A stretch of DNA of 64,000 bases, from positions 186,001-250,000 of the forward strand of contig CBDDBU010000026.1 in NCBI GenBank assembly GCA_965226045.1. Direction: 5' to 3'. Position 1 is the first letter of the stretch; every line of letters begins with the position of its first letter. A model generated the notes under the pieces. The model was given only the letters and a program-made list of their open reading frames with translations, was not told where the DNA came from and searched no databases. This document shows, one piece after another, positions 43,089-50,737 of the stretch. The stretch is from CBDDBU01 sp965226045 (GTDB lineage Bacteria > Pseudomonadota > Alphaproteobacteria > VGEJ01). The position numbers and the translations under genes are program-made.

Positions 43089-44522
43089 TTACCGATACGC
43101 GTTGGCCTGAGAAGTGAACTGCTTGTAGACATCGCGCTGGCGGTCCACGCCGACCTGCTTGGTCACACGATCAGCCGACTTGCACGCGGTGTTCAGCGCC
43201 GAGAGCGCGTCCTCGCCGCCGATAGCCGCCTGGATCGCGATGTCGATCAGGTCATGATACTTCTGCGCCTGGATCACGGTCAGATCCTGAACGCCGTTCT
43301 CGCCGCCGGCCTTCAAGGCGTCGAGATATTCGCCGGCATTCGACCACAGGGTGCGGAAGCCGGGATCCGAATAGTGCGAGACCCGGAACGGATCGCGGAT
43401 CGAGTACCCGAGGGCGGTCTTACCGAGGCTCACCTCTATGGAGTTAGACCATTGCGCGAATAGATACGCGGCTTCCTGGTTGTCGCTCTTGCCCGAGATG
43501 GAAATAACCCAGCCCACCGCGAGTTCCGGCGTGCCACCCGGCGGCACCGCATAGCCAACCTTACCCTCGACCTTGGACGGCGGCACCCAGTTCATCGCCT
43601 CGATGTCGGTGCCGACGTTCTGCGCCCAACGTCCGACGCCCGGCCACGTGGAGTGCAGCGCGACGTCGCCGTTGAGGAACGCGGCGCCCGCCTCCGTGAA
43701 GCCCCACGCATCGGCGCCCGGCGGCATGTAACGGCGCTGATTGACGAAATCCGTCAGCGACTTGACGCCAGCGTCCGAGTTCCACGTGCAGTTCATGGTC
43801 TCTTCATCGAAGAAACGGCCGCCGTAGTCGCGGAACATGTCCATCCAGTAGTAGAGAGTCAGACCCTTGGCCCGGGGCTGCGCGGCGCCGAAGGTCTTCG
43901 GTCCATACTTGTCGGTGATGAATTGAGCGACGTCGTCCCACTCCTTCCAGGTCTTCGGCGCGGCAAGTTTGTAGCCGTACTTGGCCTTGAACTCGGTCTG
44001 GTTATCAGCGTCCTCGTCGATCAGGTCCTTCCGGTAGAGCATGATGTGGACATCGCCGTCATCGGGAAAGCCATAGACTTTTCCCTTGTACTCGCCCCAG
44101 CCCTTGTAGGCGTCGGCGATGTCGGCGTAGTCGTCCCAGTAGCCGAACTCATCCATCCAGTCGTTGACGGGAACGATCGCGCCGATCTCAACCAGGTCCG
44201 GCAGGTAGGCCGGCGCTACGTCAAGCACGTCAAAGTTGGCGGGTCCGCGAAAATCCTGGACGGTCGTCACGAACATCTCATTGACGGGAGCGGAAGTCTG
44301 GTCAACTACGATGCCGGTCAGCTCTTTCCACTGCTTGGCGTTCCATAGCTCCCAGCCCAGCGCTTGCAGGCCGGCCTCGCTGTGAAGCGAAAGCGTCGAG
44401 CCCGAATACTTCTGCGCCGCGGCGACAGCGCGATCCCCGGCGGTCTCCGCGTTGGCAAGCTGGCCAGCGCCGAGCGCCACGCCCAGCGCCGCCGCGGCCA
44501 CGCTGAATCTCCACATCGTCAT
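43089..44522 (-). CDS. extracellular solute-binding protein of a carbohydrate ABC transporter
   Basis: This 477-aa periplasmic binding protein feeds the two permeases. A Sec signal (MTMWRFSVAAAALGVALGAG with cleavage after ANA) begins at ATG 44522, which has GGGGAGGA six bases upstream; the frame extends five codons further. The mature chain has family landmarks such as YLPDLVEIGAIVPVNDWMDE, WGEYKGKVYGFPDDGDVHIM, YRKDLIDEDAD, PKTWKEWDDVAQFITDKYG and WPGVGRWAQN. These resemble family 1 binding proteins for sugars or glycerol phosphate, but the ligand is unknown. First gene of the operon. Confidence 0.95.
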   Translation of the reverse strand: MTMWRFSVAAAALGVALGAGQLANAETAGDRAVAAAQKYSGSTLSLHSEAGLQALGWELWNAKQWKELTGIVVDQTSAPVNEMFVTTVQDFRGPANFDVLDVAPAYLPDLVEIGAIVPVNDWMDEFGYWDDYADIADAYKGWGEYKGKVYGFPDDGDVHIMLYRKDLIDEDADNQTEFKAKYGYKLAAPKTWKEWDDVAQFITDKYGPKTFGAAQPRAKGLTLYYWMDMFRDYGGRFFDEETMNCTWNSDAGVKSLTDFVNQRRYMPPGADAWGFTEAGAAFLNGDVALHSTWPGVGRWAQNVGTDIEAMNWVPPSKVEGKVGYAVPPGGTPELAVGWVISISGKSDNQEAAYLFAQWSNSIEVSLGKTALGYSIRDPFRVSHYSDPGFRTLWSNAGEYLDALKAGGENGVQDLTVIQAQKYHDLIDIAIQAAIGGEDALSALNTACKSADRVTKQVGVDRQRDVYKQFTSQANAYR

Positions 44523-44719
44523 GAACGTCCTCCCCAATTTAAATCGCGGCGTGTCCCGCCGCCTGACCGCGTTGGCGCGGCGTCCTCACATACAGACGGG
44601 CACGATCCGCCTGGCCGCCATGGAGGATCGATTAGGCCGGCTTTTCCCTATACTGTCAAGAAAACGCCCTGAGGCCGAAGGTGACGCACGACGGTTAGGC
44701 GCCGCCTACCGCCGTGTGT

Positions 44720-45022
44720 TCACGCGCTGCGGCGCATCGCGGGTGGCCGCAAAAGCACGCTTTCTACCAGGATGATGTTTCTCAGCCGCGCCGCCAAATG
44801 CGTGGCCTGACCAGCGTCCAGTCCACCCACCGCTATGTCGATTTGCAGCCGGCCATCGGCCATGACCCGGCCGTGAAAGCGGCTTGGCACCAGGCCGCGC
44901 AGGGCGAACAGCTCCAGCACGCGAGGCATCACTTGCGCCTCGGCCGTGGCGCGGATCGTGAAATCGGTGGTCGTTCGATCAGTTGTCGGCATGGCACACG
45001 CTATCCCCATCATAAGCCTCAA
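44720..45022 (-). CDS. ACT-like small protein (acetolactate synthase small-subunit-like)
   Basis: This protein of about 100 residues looks like a single ACT domain: FTIRATAEAQVMPRVLELFA, LRGLVPSRFHGRVMADGRLQ, then IDIAVGGLDAGQATHLAARL and RNIILVESVLL give the beta-alpha-beta-beta-alpha-beta order. ACT domains bind amino acids and regulate enzymes. The spacing resembles the short IlvM/IlvH-like regulators. The start is ambiguous: GGAGG lies about five bases before a TTG at 45022, while ATG codons at 45013, 45010 and 44992 are also possible. It stands alone between the transporter operon and the IS1182 element. Confidence 0.68.
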   Translation of the reverse strand: MRLMMGIACAMPTTDRTTTDFTIRATAEAQVMPRVLELFALRGLVPSRFHGRVMADGRLQIDIAVGGLDAGQATHLAARLRNIILVESVLLRPPAMRRSA

Positions 45023-45190
45023 CGAGCCTCCGGTCCCGCGGCGGGACCGGGCGACTAATTCGCCCGCTGGCTAGGAGATGGAGTCGCGTGTGCATGCGGC
45101 GGTTGATATCAGCGCCGCCAGCCGTGGTCAAGCGTCGCTGGACGGCCTCAGCCTAGCGGTCGCACCGCCGTGACAGGCTGGCGATCGAGT

Positions 45191-45229
45191 CCGCGAGCCG
45201 CAGGGGCTGCTCTCACGCCCCTGTCGCGG
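45191..45229. repeat. GC-rich two-part hairpin next to IS1182
   Basis: CCGCGA at 45191-45196 pairs with TCGCGG at 45224-45229, and CAGGGGC at 45201-45207 pairs with GCCCCTG at 45217-45223. Together they form a long stem with a small internal bulge and a nine-base loop. There is no T-tract, so it is not an obvious terminator. The IS1182 element inserted at its right foot, duplicating part of it. Confidence 0.75.
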
Positions 45230-45314
45230 CCTAGCAGCCTGTCTGACCTGAGCCGGGAGTCGAAATAGGATTCGATGGTATCAGTTGATTTGCCCGCGCG
45301 TGATGGAGGCCGTC

Positions 45315-46673
45315 ATGAGCAATTTCCGACCGGTCGACCGGGAGACGGGGTTTCTGCTGCCGCCGTCGGTGGAGGAATGGCTTCCCGAGCGGCATCTGGC
45401 GCGCTTCGTGGTCGAGGTGATCGAGCAGTTGGACCTCTCGGCGTTCGTGAAGGCCTATCGCGGCTCGGGCTCGGCGTCCTATCACCCGAGCATGCTGCTG
45501 GGGCTTCTGGTCTACGGCTACGCCACGGGGGTGTTTTCGAGCCGCAAGTTGGAGCGCGCGACCTATGATTCTGTCGCTTTCCGCTTCATCGCGGCCAACG
45601 ATCATCCCGACCACGATACCATCGCCGCGTTCCGGCGGCGTTTTCTCGACCGGATCGAAGGGCTGTTCGTCGAGGTGCTGCTGCTGGCCCGGGAAGCCGG
45701 GGTGCTGAAGCTCGGCACGGTGGCGCTGGACGGCACCAAGGTGCACGCCAACGCGAGCCGGCACAGCGCGCTGTCGTGGAAACACGCCTGCGAGCTCGAA
45801 GCCCGGTTGAAGGCCGAGGTGGCGGAGTTGATGGCGTTGGCGGAGGCGGCCGATGGGGCGGATGTGCCCGACGGGATGTCGGTGCCCGAGGAACTGGCCC
45901 GGCGCGAGGATCGTCTGGCCCGCATCGCCGAGGCTAAGGCGGTGATCGAGGCGCGGGCGCGCGAACGCCTTGAGCGGGAACGGGCCGAGTACGAGGCGAA
46001 GCTCGAGGCGCGCGCGGAGAAGGCCGAGAAGACGGGCCGCAAGCCGGGCGGCCGTCCACCCGAGCCGCCGGTGGCCGGGCCCGGGCCGAAGGACCAGGTC
46101 AATCTGACCGACGCGGACTCGCGCATCATGCCGGTGGCCGGCGGCGGCTTCGAACAGGCCTACAACGCCCAAGCCCTGGTGGCGGCCGACAGCCTGCTGG
46201 TGGTCACCAACGACGTGGTCCAGGCCCCCAACGACAAGCGGCAAATCGAGCCGGCGCTGGAAGCGCTCGCCCGCCTTCCCGAGGCGCTGGGCGCGCCCGA
46301 GACCCTGCTGGCGGACAGCGGCTACTTCAGCGAGGCCAACGTGAACGCCTGCGCCGAGGCCGAGATCGCGCCGTTGATCACGCCCGGCCGGGAACGCCAT
46401 CATCTCTCCTGGAAGGACCGCTTCGCCGGCGCGCCGCCGCCCCCGGAGAACCCGACGCCGCTGGAAGCGATGACACATCGACTGGCGACGCCCGAGGGCC
46501 GGCAACTCTACGCCCTGCGCAAGCAAACGCCGGAACCGGTGTTCGGCATCATCAAATCGGCCATGGGCTTCCGCCAGTTCTCGCTACGCGGCCTGGACAA
46601 GGTCACGGGCGAATGGAACCTGGTGACCCTGGCCTGGAACATAAAGAGAATGTTCACCTTGCAATACGCTTGA
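45315..46673 (+). CDS. IS1182-family transposase
   Basis: This 452-aa DDE transposase has TGGAGG ahead of ATG 45315. The N-terminal FRPVDRETGFLLPPSVEEWL and HPSMLLGLLVYGYATGVFSS are the family DUF772-like domain. The catalytic Asp are in VALDGTKVHANAS and LLADSGYFSEANV, and the Glu region lies in TPEPVFGIIKSAMGFRQFSL. A highly charged coiled-coil insert (about residues 165-255, for example RIAEAKAVIEARARERLERE) splits the domain. It appears intact. The last codons (encoding IKRMFTLQYA) are also the start of a tandem repeat series. Confidence 0.95.
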   Translation: MSNFRPVDRETGFLLPPSVEEWLPERHLARFVVEVIEQLDLSAFVKAYRGSGSASYHPSMLLGLLVYGYATGVFSSRKLERATYDSVAFRFIAANDHPDHDTIAAFRRRFLDRIEGLFVEVLLLAREAGVLKLGTVALDGTKVHANASRHSALSWKHACELEARLKAEVAELMALAEAADGADVPDGMSVPEELARREDRLARIAEAKAVIEARARERLERERAEYEAKLEARAEKAEKTGRKPGGRPPEPPVAGPGPKDQVNLTDADSRIMPVAGGGFEQAYNAQALVAADSLLVVTNDVVQAPNDKRQIEPALEALARLPEALGAPETLLADSGYFSEANVNACAEAEIAPLITPGRERHHLSWKDRFAGAPPPPENPTPLEAMTHRLATPEGRQLYALRKQTPEPVFGIIKSAMGFRQFSLRGLDKVTGEWNLVTLAWNIKRMFTLQYA

Positions 46674-46841
46674 GCAGGCGGCCGGACTCCGTACCTCGCG
46701 AAAAGGAATAAGAGTATGCTCGCCTTGCGGCACGCGCGAGCAAGCGAACGTACTTCGTGCCCTCACGAGAGGGCATAAGAGTATACTCACCCTGCGGTAC
46801 GCGCGGCCAAGCGACCGCACTCCGTGTCCTCACGAAAGGCG
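46641..46841 (+). repeat. three tandem 67-bp repeats built on the IS1182 transposase 3' end
   Basis: Units begin at 46641 (ATAAAGAGAATGTTCACC), 46708 (ATAAGAGTATGCTCGCC) and 46775 (ATAAGAGTATACTCACC). Each continues with a TTGC/CTGC..ACGC segment, then an AG(C/G)..CG stretch, ACT(T/C)CGT and CCTC(G/A)CGA. The first unit is the final 33 bases of the transposase reading frame plus its 3' flank. The units diverge by roughly a quarter of positions, so the expansion is not very recent. All lie inside the IS. Confidence 0.85.
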
Positions 46842-46924
46842 CTCGATCCCATGACCTCTCCACATCGCGATCCGTCCACACCCATTCTCGCGGACCTCAG
46901 TCCGACAGGCTGCTAGTCGCGGCC

Positions 46925-47353
46925 CAAGTTCGGATGTCGCTTTGGAATCGCGGGATGCGTCGGAAGCACGCTTGCGGCGGGCGATCGAGCCGCGCCGCAG
47001 CTCGGGAATCTCCCAAGGCTCGGCAGTCACCGCGGGCGCGAACGCATCGTCATAAAAGTACGTGCATCATGGATACCCTACTCCGCCGCCGCACGGTGGT
47101 AGCATCACCCTACGGGTTCGACCTCGCGCGCGCTGTTACGGCTGTCACATTCTCGGCGCGATCATCGTTCGGCACGGGGCGACAAATAGATACTCGCCAA
47201 CCGCACGCTATTTACGCGAGTCAGCCGGAAGTGACCGGCGGCAAGTGTCGCGTTCACCCGTCACTGGTTCGACGAACTCGAAGCGCTTTACGCGCGACGC
47301 TGTTTGGACTATCTATTTTCCCACCGTAATTCCAAACACTGGAAGGGCTACAA
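46925..47353. other. 429-bp region without a supportable gene
   Basis: Between the right target duplication of IS1182 and the small gene at 47354 I see no frame with family similarity, no ribosome site leading to a long frame, and no tRNA-like fold. Base composition falls towards the right, with stretches such as CTATTTTCCCACCGTAATTCC just before the next gene, so a promoter for that gene may be here. Confidence 0.5.
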
Positions 47354-47662
47354 ATGGCCAGACGGCCCACGAGCACGGTCAAGGGGAATGACATCGACGA
47401 AAGCAGCCTGACAAAGGGTCAGGTGCGGAAGCTCAATGCGCTGCGGAAATCAATTGGCGAAGATATTGGGCTGCGTGCGTTTTCTGAGTGGCTCTCGGAA
47501 CAGAGTACCGGGGTGGAAGGCACAACGGACAAGAACGCGGAGCGGATTAAGGCGGCGCTCGAACCGTTAATAAAGAGCGGGCGGCTGACCATTCCACGTG
47601 GTGGGTATCTGGTCAGGCGCGGTCGCAACCGTGTGATTATTTCGCGCGCGCGCGAAAGTTAG
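47354..47662 (+). CDS. hypothetical protein, basic and soluble
   Basis: This unrecognised 102-aa protein has GGAAGGGC upstream of ATG 47354. It is rich in Lys/Arg, with a flexible N-terminus MARRPTSTVKGNDIDESSLT, helical segments KGQVRKLNALRKSIGEDIGL and NAERIKAALEPLI, and a basic C-terminus RGGYLVRRGRNRVIISRA. The amphipathic helices and basic tail could suit a nucleic-acid or ribosome-associated protein, but this is not established. Lower GC and codon use unlike the flanking core genes suggest that it arrived by transfer together with the IS-rich zone. Confidence 0.6.
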   Translation: MARRPTSTVKGNDIDESSLTKGQVRKLNALRKSIGEDIGLRAFSEWLSEQSTGVEGTTDKNAERIKAALEPLIKSGRLTIPRGGYLVRRGRNRVIISRARES

Positions 47663-47764
47663 CGATCGTTCTAGGCGCCCGCCACCGGGGCAAGCCAAGG
47701 AATACGAGGGGCAAACGGCGTGGGACCACCCACGTCGTTTGCATTCTTACGCTATGGTTGGTGA

Positions 47765-47959
47765 ATGTCTGCTCTCCAGATACTTGTCGCCGTCGCGCTG
47801 ATGGCCACCCTCGGTGTCCTTGCGGTTGGCCTCTTTTCCATGGCGCGCGGGGGCGACTTCAACCGCCGCCACGGCAACCGACTGATGCGCGCACGTGTGA
47901 TTACCCAGGGCGCAACGGCCGCGCTACTGCTGATCTATTTTCTGACCGAAGGCTTGTGA
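47765..47959 (+). CDS. twin-transmembrane-helix small protein (HIG1-type)
   Basis: This 64-aa inner-membrane protein matches the hypoxia-induced-gene-1 N-terminal pattern. Helix one is LQILVAVALMATLGVLAVGL, the conserved loop is SMARGGDFNRRHGNRLMRAR, and helix two is VITQGATAALLLIYFLTEGL. In mitochondria and Alphaproteobacteria such proteins associate with cytochrome oxidase or respiratory supercomplexes, consistent with a respiring host. In related genomes this small gene often lies close to a PduO-type cobalamin adenosyltransferase; here the two are 8.3 kb apart, with the cyclase/PPOX genes and IS elements between them. Confidence 0.88.
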   Translation: MSALQILVAVALMATLGVLAVGLFSMARGGDFNRRHGNRLMRARVITQGATAALLLIYFLTEGL

Positions 47960-48082
47960 TCGCGGCCCGGCCGCGTTATCGAATCAATACCCTTGTCGCC
48001 GGGCGCGCCGCCATGGCTAAGTCGGCTGGTTTCAAGAGCTCGACAAACCGTCCAAAGATTAGGCCTATCGGCGGCGATACAG

Positions 48083-49532
48083 GGAGATGTCCCGGTCGAT
48101 GTTGAAAAGTTGAGGTAGGTGTCGCTCTCCTGGAGCCGTTAGGCTCCGGGTGCTGCAAACCCAAGAGGGAGAACGACACCATGGGAAAGAATATCCGTAG
48201 TTCCAGTAGCCCGAAAGCCCTTGCCACCTCGTTTCCTATGCCGCCGCTGGCAGACGCGATGGACGCAGTCCGTCTCAGCGTGGATCGGTTCTGTCTCCTG
48301 GCCGGGGTCGAGGCCTTGGCCGAGATGATGGAGGAGGACGCCACGACCGTGTGCGGGGCCCGACATCGTCGCCATGGGAACCGTCGGGGTTATCGCTGGG
48401 GCCATACGCAGAGCGAGATCGGCTACCACGGCGGCCGCGTGAAAGTGCAGCGGCCACGGGTTCGCGACCATGCTGGCAAGGAGGTGGGTTTGGAGAGCTG
48501 GCAGGTGCTGCGCGACGGCAACCTGTTGCTCGAGTGGGCGCTCAACCTGATGGTGCTGAACGTGTCGACCCGCAAGTACCACCGCGCGGTCCGTCTGCCC
48601 GAGGGCGACCTGGCGAAAGCGCGTGGCGACGGCACCTCGAAGTCGGCCGTTTCCCGGCGCTTTGTGGCGCTGTCGCGCAAGAAGATGAAGGCCTGGCTTG
48701 CCTCGGACCTCTCGGAGCTCGACCTGCTGGTCATCCAGATCGACGGTCTGCATGTCGGCGACCATGTCTTGGTGGCGGCGATCGGCGTCGATGGCAACGG
48801 CGACAAGCATGTCCTGGCCGTGGTCGAGGGGGCGACGGAGAACACTGTCGTCGTCCAGGCCTTGCTCGACAATCTCCTCGCCAGGGGGCTCGATCCGACG
48901 CTGCCCCGGCTGTTCATCGTCGATGGCGCGAAGGCGCTCAGCAAAGCGATCCGCAACACCTTCGGTGTGGCCGCCGCCATCCAGCGCTGCCAGGTCCACA
49001 AGGGCCGTAACATCATCGAGCGCCTGCCCCTGCATTTGCATGCGAGCGTCAAGAAGGCGCTCCGTCAGGCCTGGGACCAGGACGACGCAGACAAGGCCGA
49101 ACGGCTGCTGCGCAACCTGGCCCGGCGTCTGGAGCATGAGGAACCGGGCGTCTCGGGCAGCATCCTGGAGGGGCTGGACGAGATACTCACCGTCATCCGC
49201 CTCGGCCTGCCGCACGAACTCCGGCGCTCGCTCGCCTGCACCAACATCGTCGAGAACGCGCTCGGCACGGTGCGCCAGGTCACCCGCAACGTCAAACGCT
49301 GGAGACACGCCGAGATGGCGCTCAGATGGACCGCCGCCGGCCTGCTGGAGGCCCAGAAAACCTTCCGTCGCCTCAAGGCCTATCGTCAGCTGCCCATCCT
49401 CCGAAATGCTCTCCAGGAACACTTGAGAAAGGCTCAGGCCGACAGTGCCATTGAAACCATCATGAAGGCAGCATAGCATCATCAACCAGCGACGCCTGCC
49501 CCACGAATTTCAACAGAGATAGGGACATCGCC
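48083..49532 (+). mobile_element. IS256-family insertion sequence, copy 2
   Basis: This is a 1,450-bp element in the opposite orientation to copies 1 and 3. Ends are GGAGATGTCCC at 48083 and GGGACATCGCC finishing at 49532. The 8-bp direct repeat CGATACAG at 48075-48082 and 49533-49540 marks a clean insertion, in the tail of the decayed HD-GYP gene. The transposase protein is identical to that of copy 3. Confidence 0.96.
48181..49476 (+). CDS. IS256-family transposase, copy 2
   Basis: This 431-aa transposase starts at ATG 48181 with MGKNIRSSSSPKALATSF and ends at a normal TAG after MKAA. The DDE residues are in IQIDGLHVGDHVLVAAIG, FIVDGAKALSKAIRNTFG and CTNIVENALGTVRQVTRNVK, and RCQVHKGRNIIERLP is the region after the second Asp. 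With copy 3 it represents the intact form and probably supplies the transposition activity for the family in this genome. Confidence 0.95.
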   Translation: MGKNIRSSSSPKALATSFPMPPLADAMDAVRLSVDRFCLLAGVEALAEMMEEDATTVCGARHRRHGNRRGYRWGHTQSEIGYHGGRVKVQRPRVRDHAGKEVGLESWQVLRDGNLLLEWALNLMVLNVSTRKYHRAVRLPEGDLAKARGDGTSKSAVSRRFVALSRKKMKAWLASDLSELDLLVIQIDGLHVGDHVLVAAIGVDGNGDKHVLAVVEGATENTVVVQALLDNLLARGLDPTLPRLFIVDGAKALSKAIRNTFGVAAAIQRCQVHKGRNIIERLPLHLHASVKKALRQAWDQDDADKAERLLRNLARRLEHEEPGVSGSILEGLDEILTVIRLGLPHELRRSLACTNIVENALGTVRQVTRNVKRWRHAEMALRWTAAGLLEAQKTFRRLKAYRQLPILRNALQEHLRKAQADSAIETIMKAA

Positions 49533-49805
49533 CGATACAGTGGGGGAGGTGCCGAAGTTCCTCCAGCGCACCTGGAATGCGCCACGATGTCCCCTTGTAG
49601 AATTTGGGCGCCGTCATCGCATCATAAATATCGGCGGCGATCAGCTCGGCAACCACGCCGACTTCGCCCTCGGCCCACCAGATTCTTCGAATCGGTAGAG
49701 CCCCTCGATCGCCGGCGTGAGCTCGCTGAGCCCGAGCTGGTCGAGTGTCGAAGCGGTGCTGGCCAGCAGGTCGCGCGGCAGCTGGTCGGGCGTCGGGCCA
49801 TCGAG
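49533..49805 (-). pseudogene. HD-GYP domain fragment between IS256 copy 2 and IS21
   Basis: On the minus strand this stretch continues the cyclase/HD gene broken by the IS21 element. Just after the IS21 edge it reads LDGPTPDQLPRDLLASTAST and LDQLGLSELTPAIEGLYR. Then a frameshift near 49690 leads to RRIWWAEGEVGVVAELIAAD, with IYDAMTAPKFYKG and ALEELRHL. The segment IAADIYDAMT is typical of HD-GYP C-terminal regions. IS256 copy 2 cuts it at 49533. A further possible tail (FGRFVELLKPADLAMAARPA) lies beyond that IS, ending at 47976. Confidence 0.75.
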
Positions 49806-50008
49806 TGTCAATCGGCGTTGAACATTGACCCCCTATCGGCGTGCAATGTTGACCCCTTTGGGGATGCACGGCGGAGGTCGTACAGGTAGTCCATAGGAGG
49901 GGCCCGCGCGCGGGCCGACGCGCCCACCACGCGGCTGGCGGCGGACCGCGTGTGGGAGGTTCCTGTGGGCCCACCTGGGCGACCGGGCCGCAGGTGGATC
50001 GGTTGCCT

Positions 50009-50737
50009 TTAGGACCGATTCTTGAAGCGCCAGGAGTCGTTTCCGGTCTCGATGATCTCGCAGTGGTGCGTCAGACGATCGAGGAGCGCGGTGGTCATCT
50101 TGGCGTCGCCGAAGACGGACGGCCATTCGCCGAAGGTCAGGTTGGTGGTGACGATGATCGAGGTGCGCTCGTAGAGCCGGCTGACGAGGTGGAACAGCAG
50201 CTGGCCTCCGGTTTGGGCGAAGGGCAGGTAGCCGAGCTCGTCGAGGATGACGAGGTCGCGCCGGGCCAGCTGATCGGCGAGCCGGCCCTGGCGGCCGGCG
50301 CGGGCTTCGGCCTCGAGCCGGTTGACCAGGTCGACGACGTTGAAGAAGCGGCCCCGGGCGCCATCGCGGATGCAGGCCCGCGCGATGGCGACGGCGAGAT
50401 GGCTCTTGCCGGTGCCGGTGCCGCCGATCAGCACGGCGTTGCGCTGGTTGGCCAGGAAGCCGCCGACCGCCAACTCGCGGACCAGCGGCTCGTTGACCGG
50501 GGTGTCGGTGAAGTCGAAGTCGGCCAGCTCCTTGGCCAGCGGCAGCTTGGCGCCACTCATCTGGTACTTGATGGATCGCGCCTGCTTGTCGGCGATCTCG
50601 GCCTTCAACAGCTCGCCGATGATTCGCTGCATCGGATGCTGGCGCTTGAGGCCGTCGGCGAGCACCTCGTCGAACGCGTCGCGCATGCCGGCGAGCTTGA
50701 GTGCGGCCATCATCTCCAGGACCTCATGGCGCTCCAT
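50009..50737 (-). CDS. istB: IS21 helper ATPase IstB
   Basis: IstB is a DnaA/DnaC-like AAA+ ATPase that assists transposase IstA in target selection. The 242-aa protein has Walker A IGGTGTGKSHLAVAIAR, Walker B DLVILDELGYLPFAQTGGQL, and sensor 1 in SIIVTTNLTFGEWPSVFG, all intact. ATG 50737 overlaps the distal end of the istA reading frame by 14 bases, the normal IS21 arrangement and a sign of coupled translation. With istA carrying a nonsense codon, this helper may no longer have a working partner encoded in the same element. Confidence 0.96.
   Translation of the reverse strand: MERHEVLEMMAALKLAGMRDAFDEVLADGLKRQHPMQRIIGELLKAEIADKQARSIKYQMSGAKLPLAKELADFDFTDTPVNEPLVRELAVGGFLANQRNAVLIGGTGTGKSHLAVAIARACIRDGARGRFFNVVDLVNRLEAEARAGRQGRLADQLARRDLVILDELGYLPFAQTGGQLLFHLVSRLYERTSIIVTTNLTFGEWPSVFGDAKMTTALLDRLTHHCEIIETGNDSWRFKNRS

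Larger units (their letters stand above)
45232..46915 (+). mobile_element. IS1182-family insertion sequence
   Basis: This element of 1,684 bp has inverted ends TAGCAGCCTGTCTGACC and, read inward from the right, TAGCAGCCTGTCGGAC. The 9-bp sequence GTCGCGGCC occurs directly on both sides (45223-45231 and 46916-46924), the best-fitting target duplication. A shorter reading with CTAG on both sides is also possible because that tetramer overlaps the ends. It holds one transposase gene and, after it, three tandem 67-bp repeats. The left duplication overlaps the right arm of a strong hairpin. Confidence 0.9.

Noticed and set aside
45023..45190. Search for a tRNA or small RNA between the ACT-like gene and the hairpin
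   Set aside because: No cloverleaf or T-loop consensus was visible; only the GC-rich hairpin next to IS1182 can be supported.
45231..46526. 431-codon frame antisense to the IS1182 transposase
   Set aside because: Low-complexity His/Arg/Gly composition and no motif; shadow of the transposase.
48139..49485. 448-codon frame antisense to each IS256 transposase (also at 39365-40711 and 54339-55685)
   Set aside because: It occurs in all three copies only because the copies are identical; the product has no family features, while the opposite strand carries the DDE transposase.
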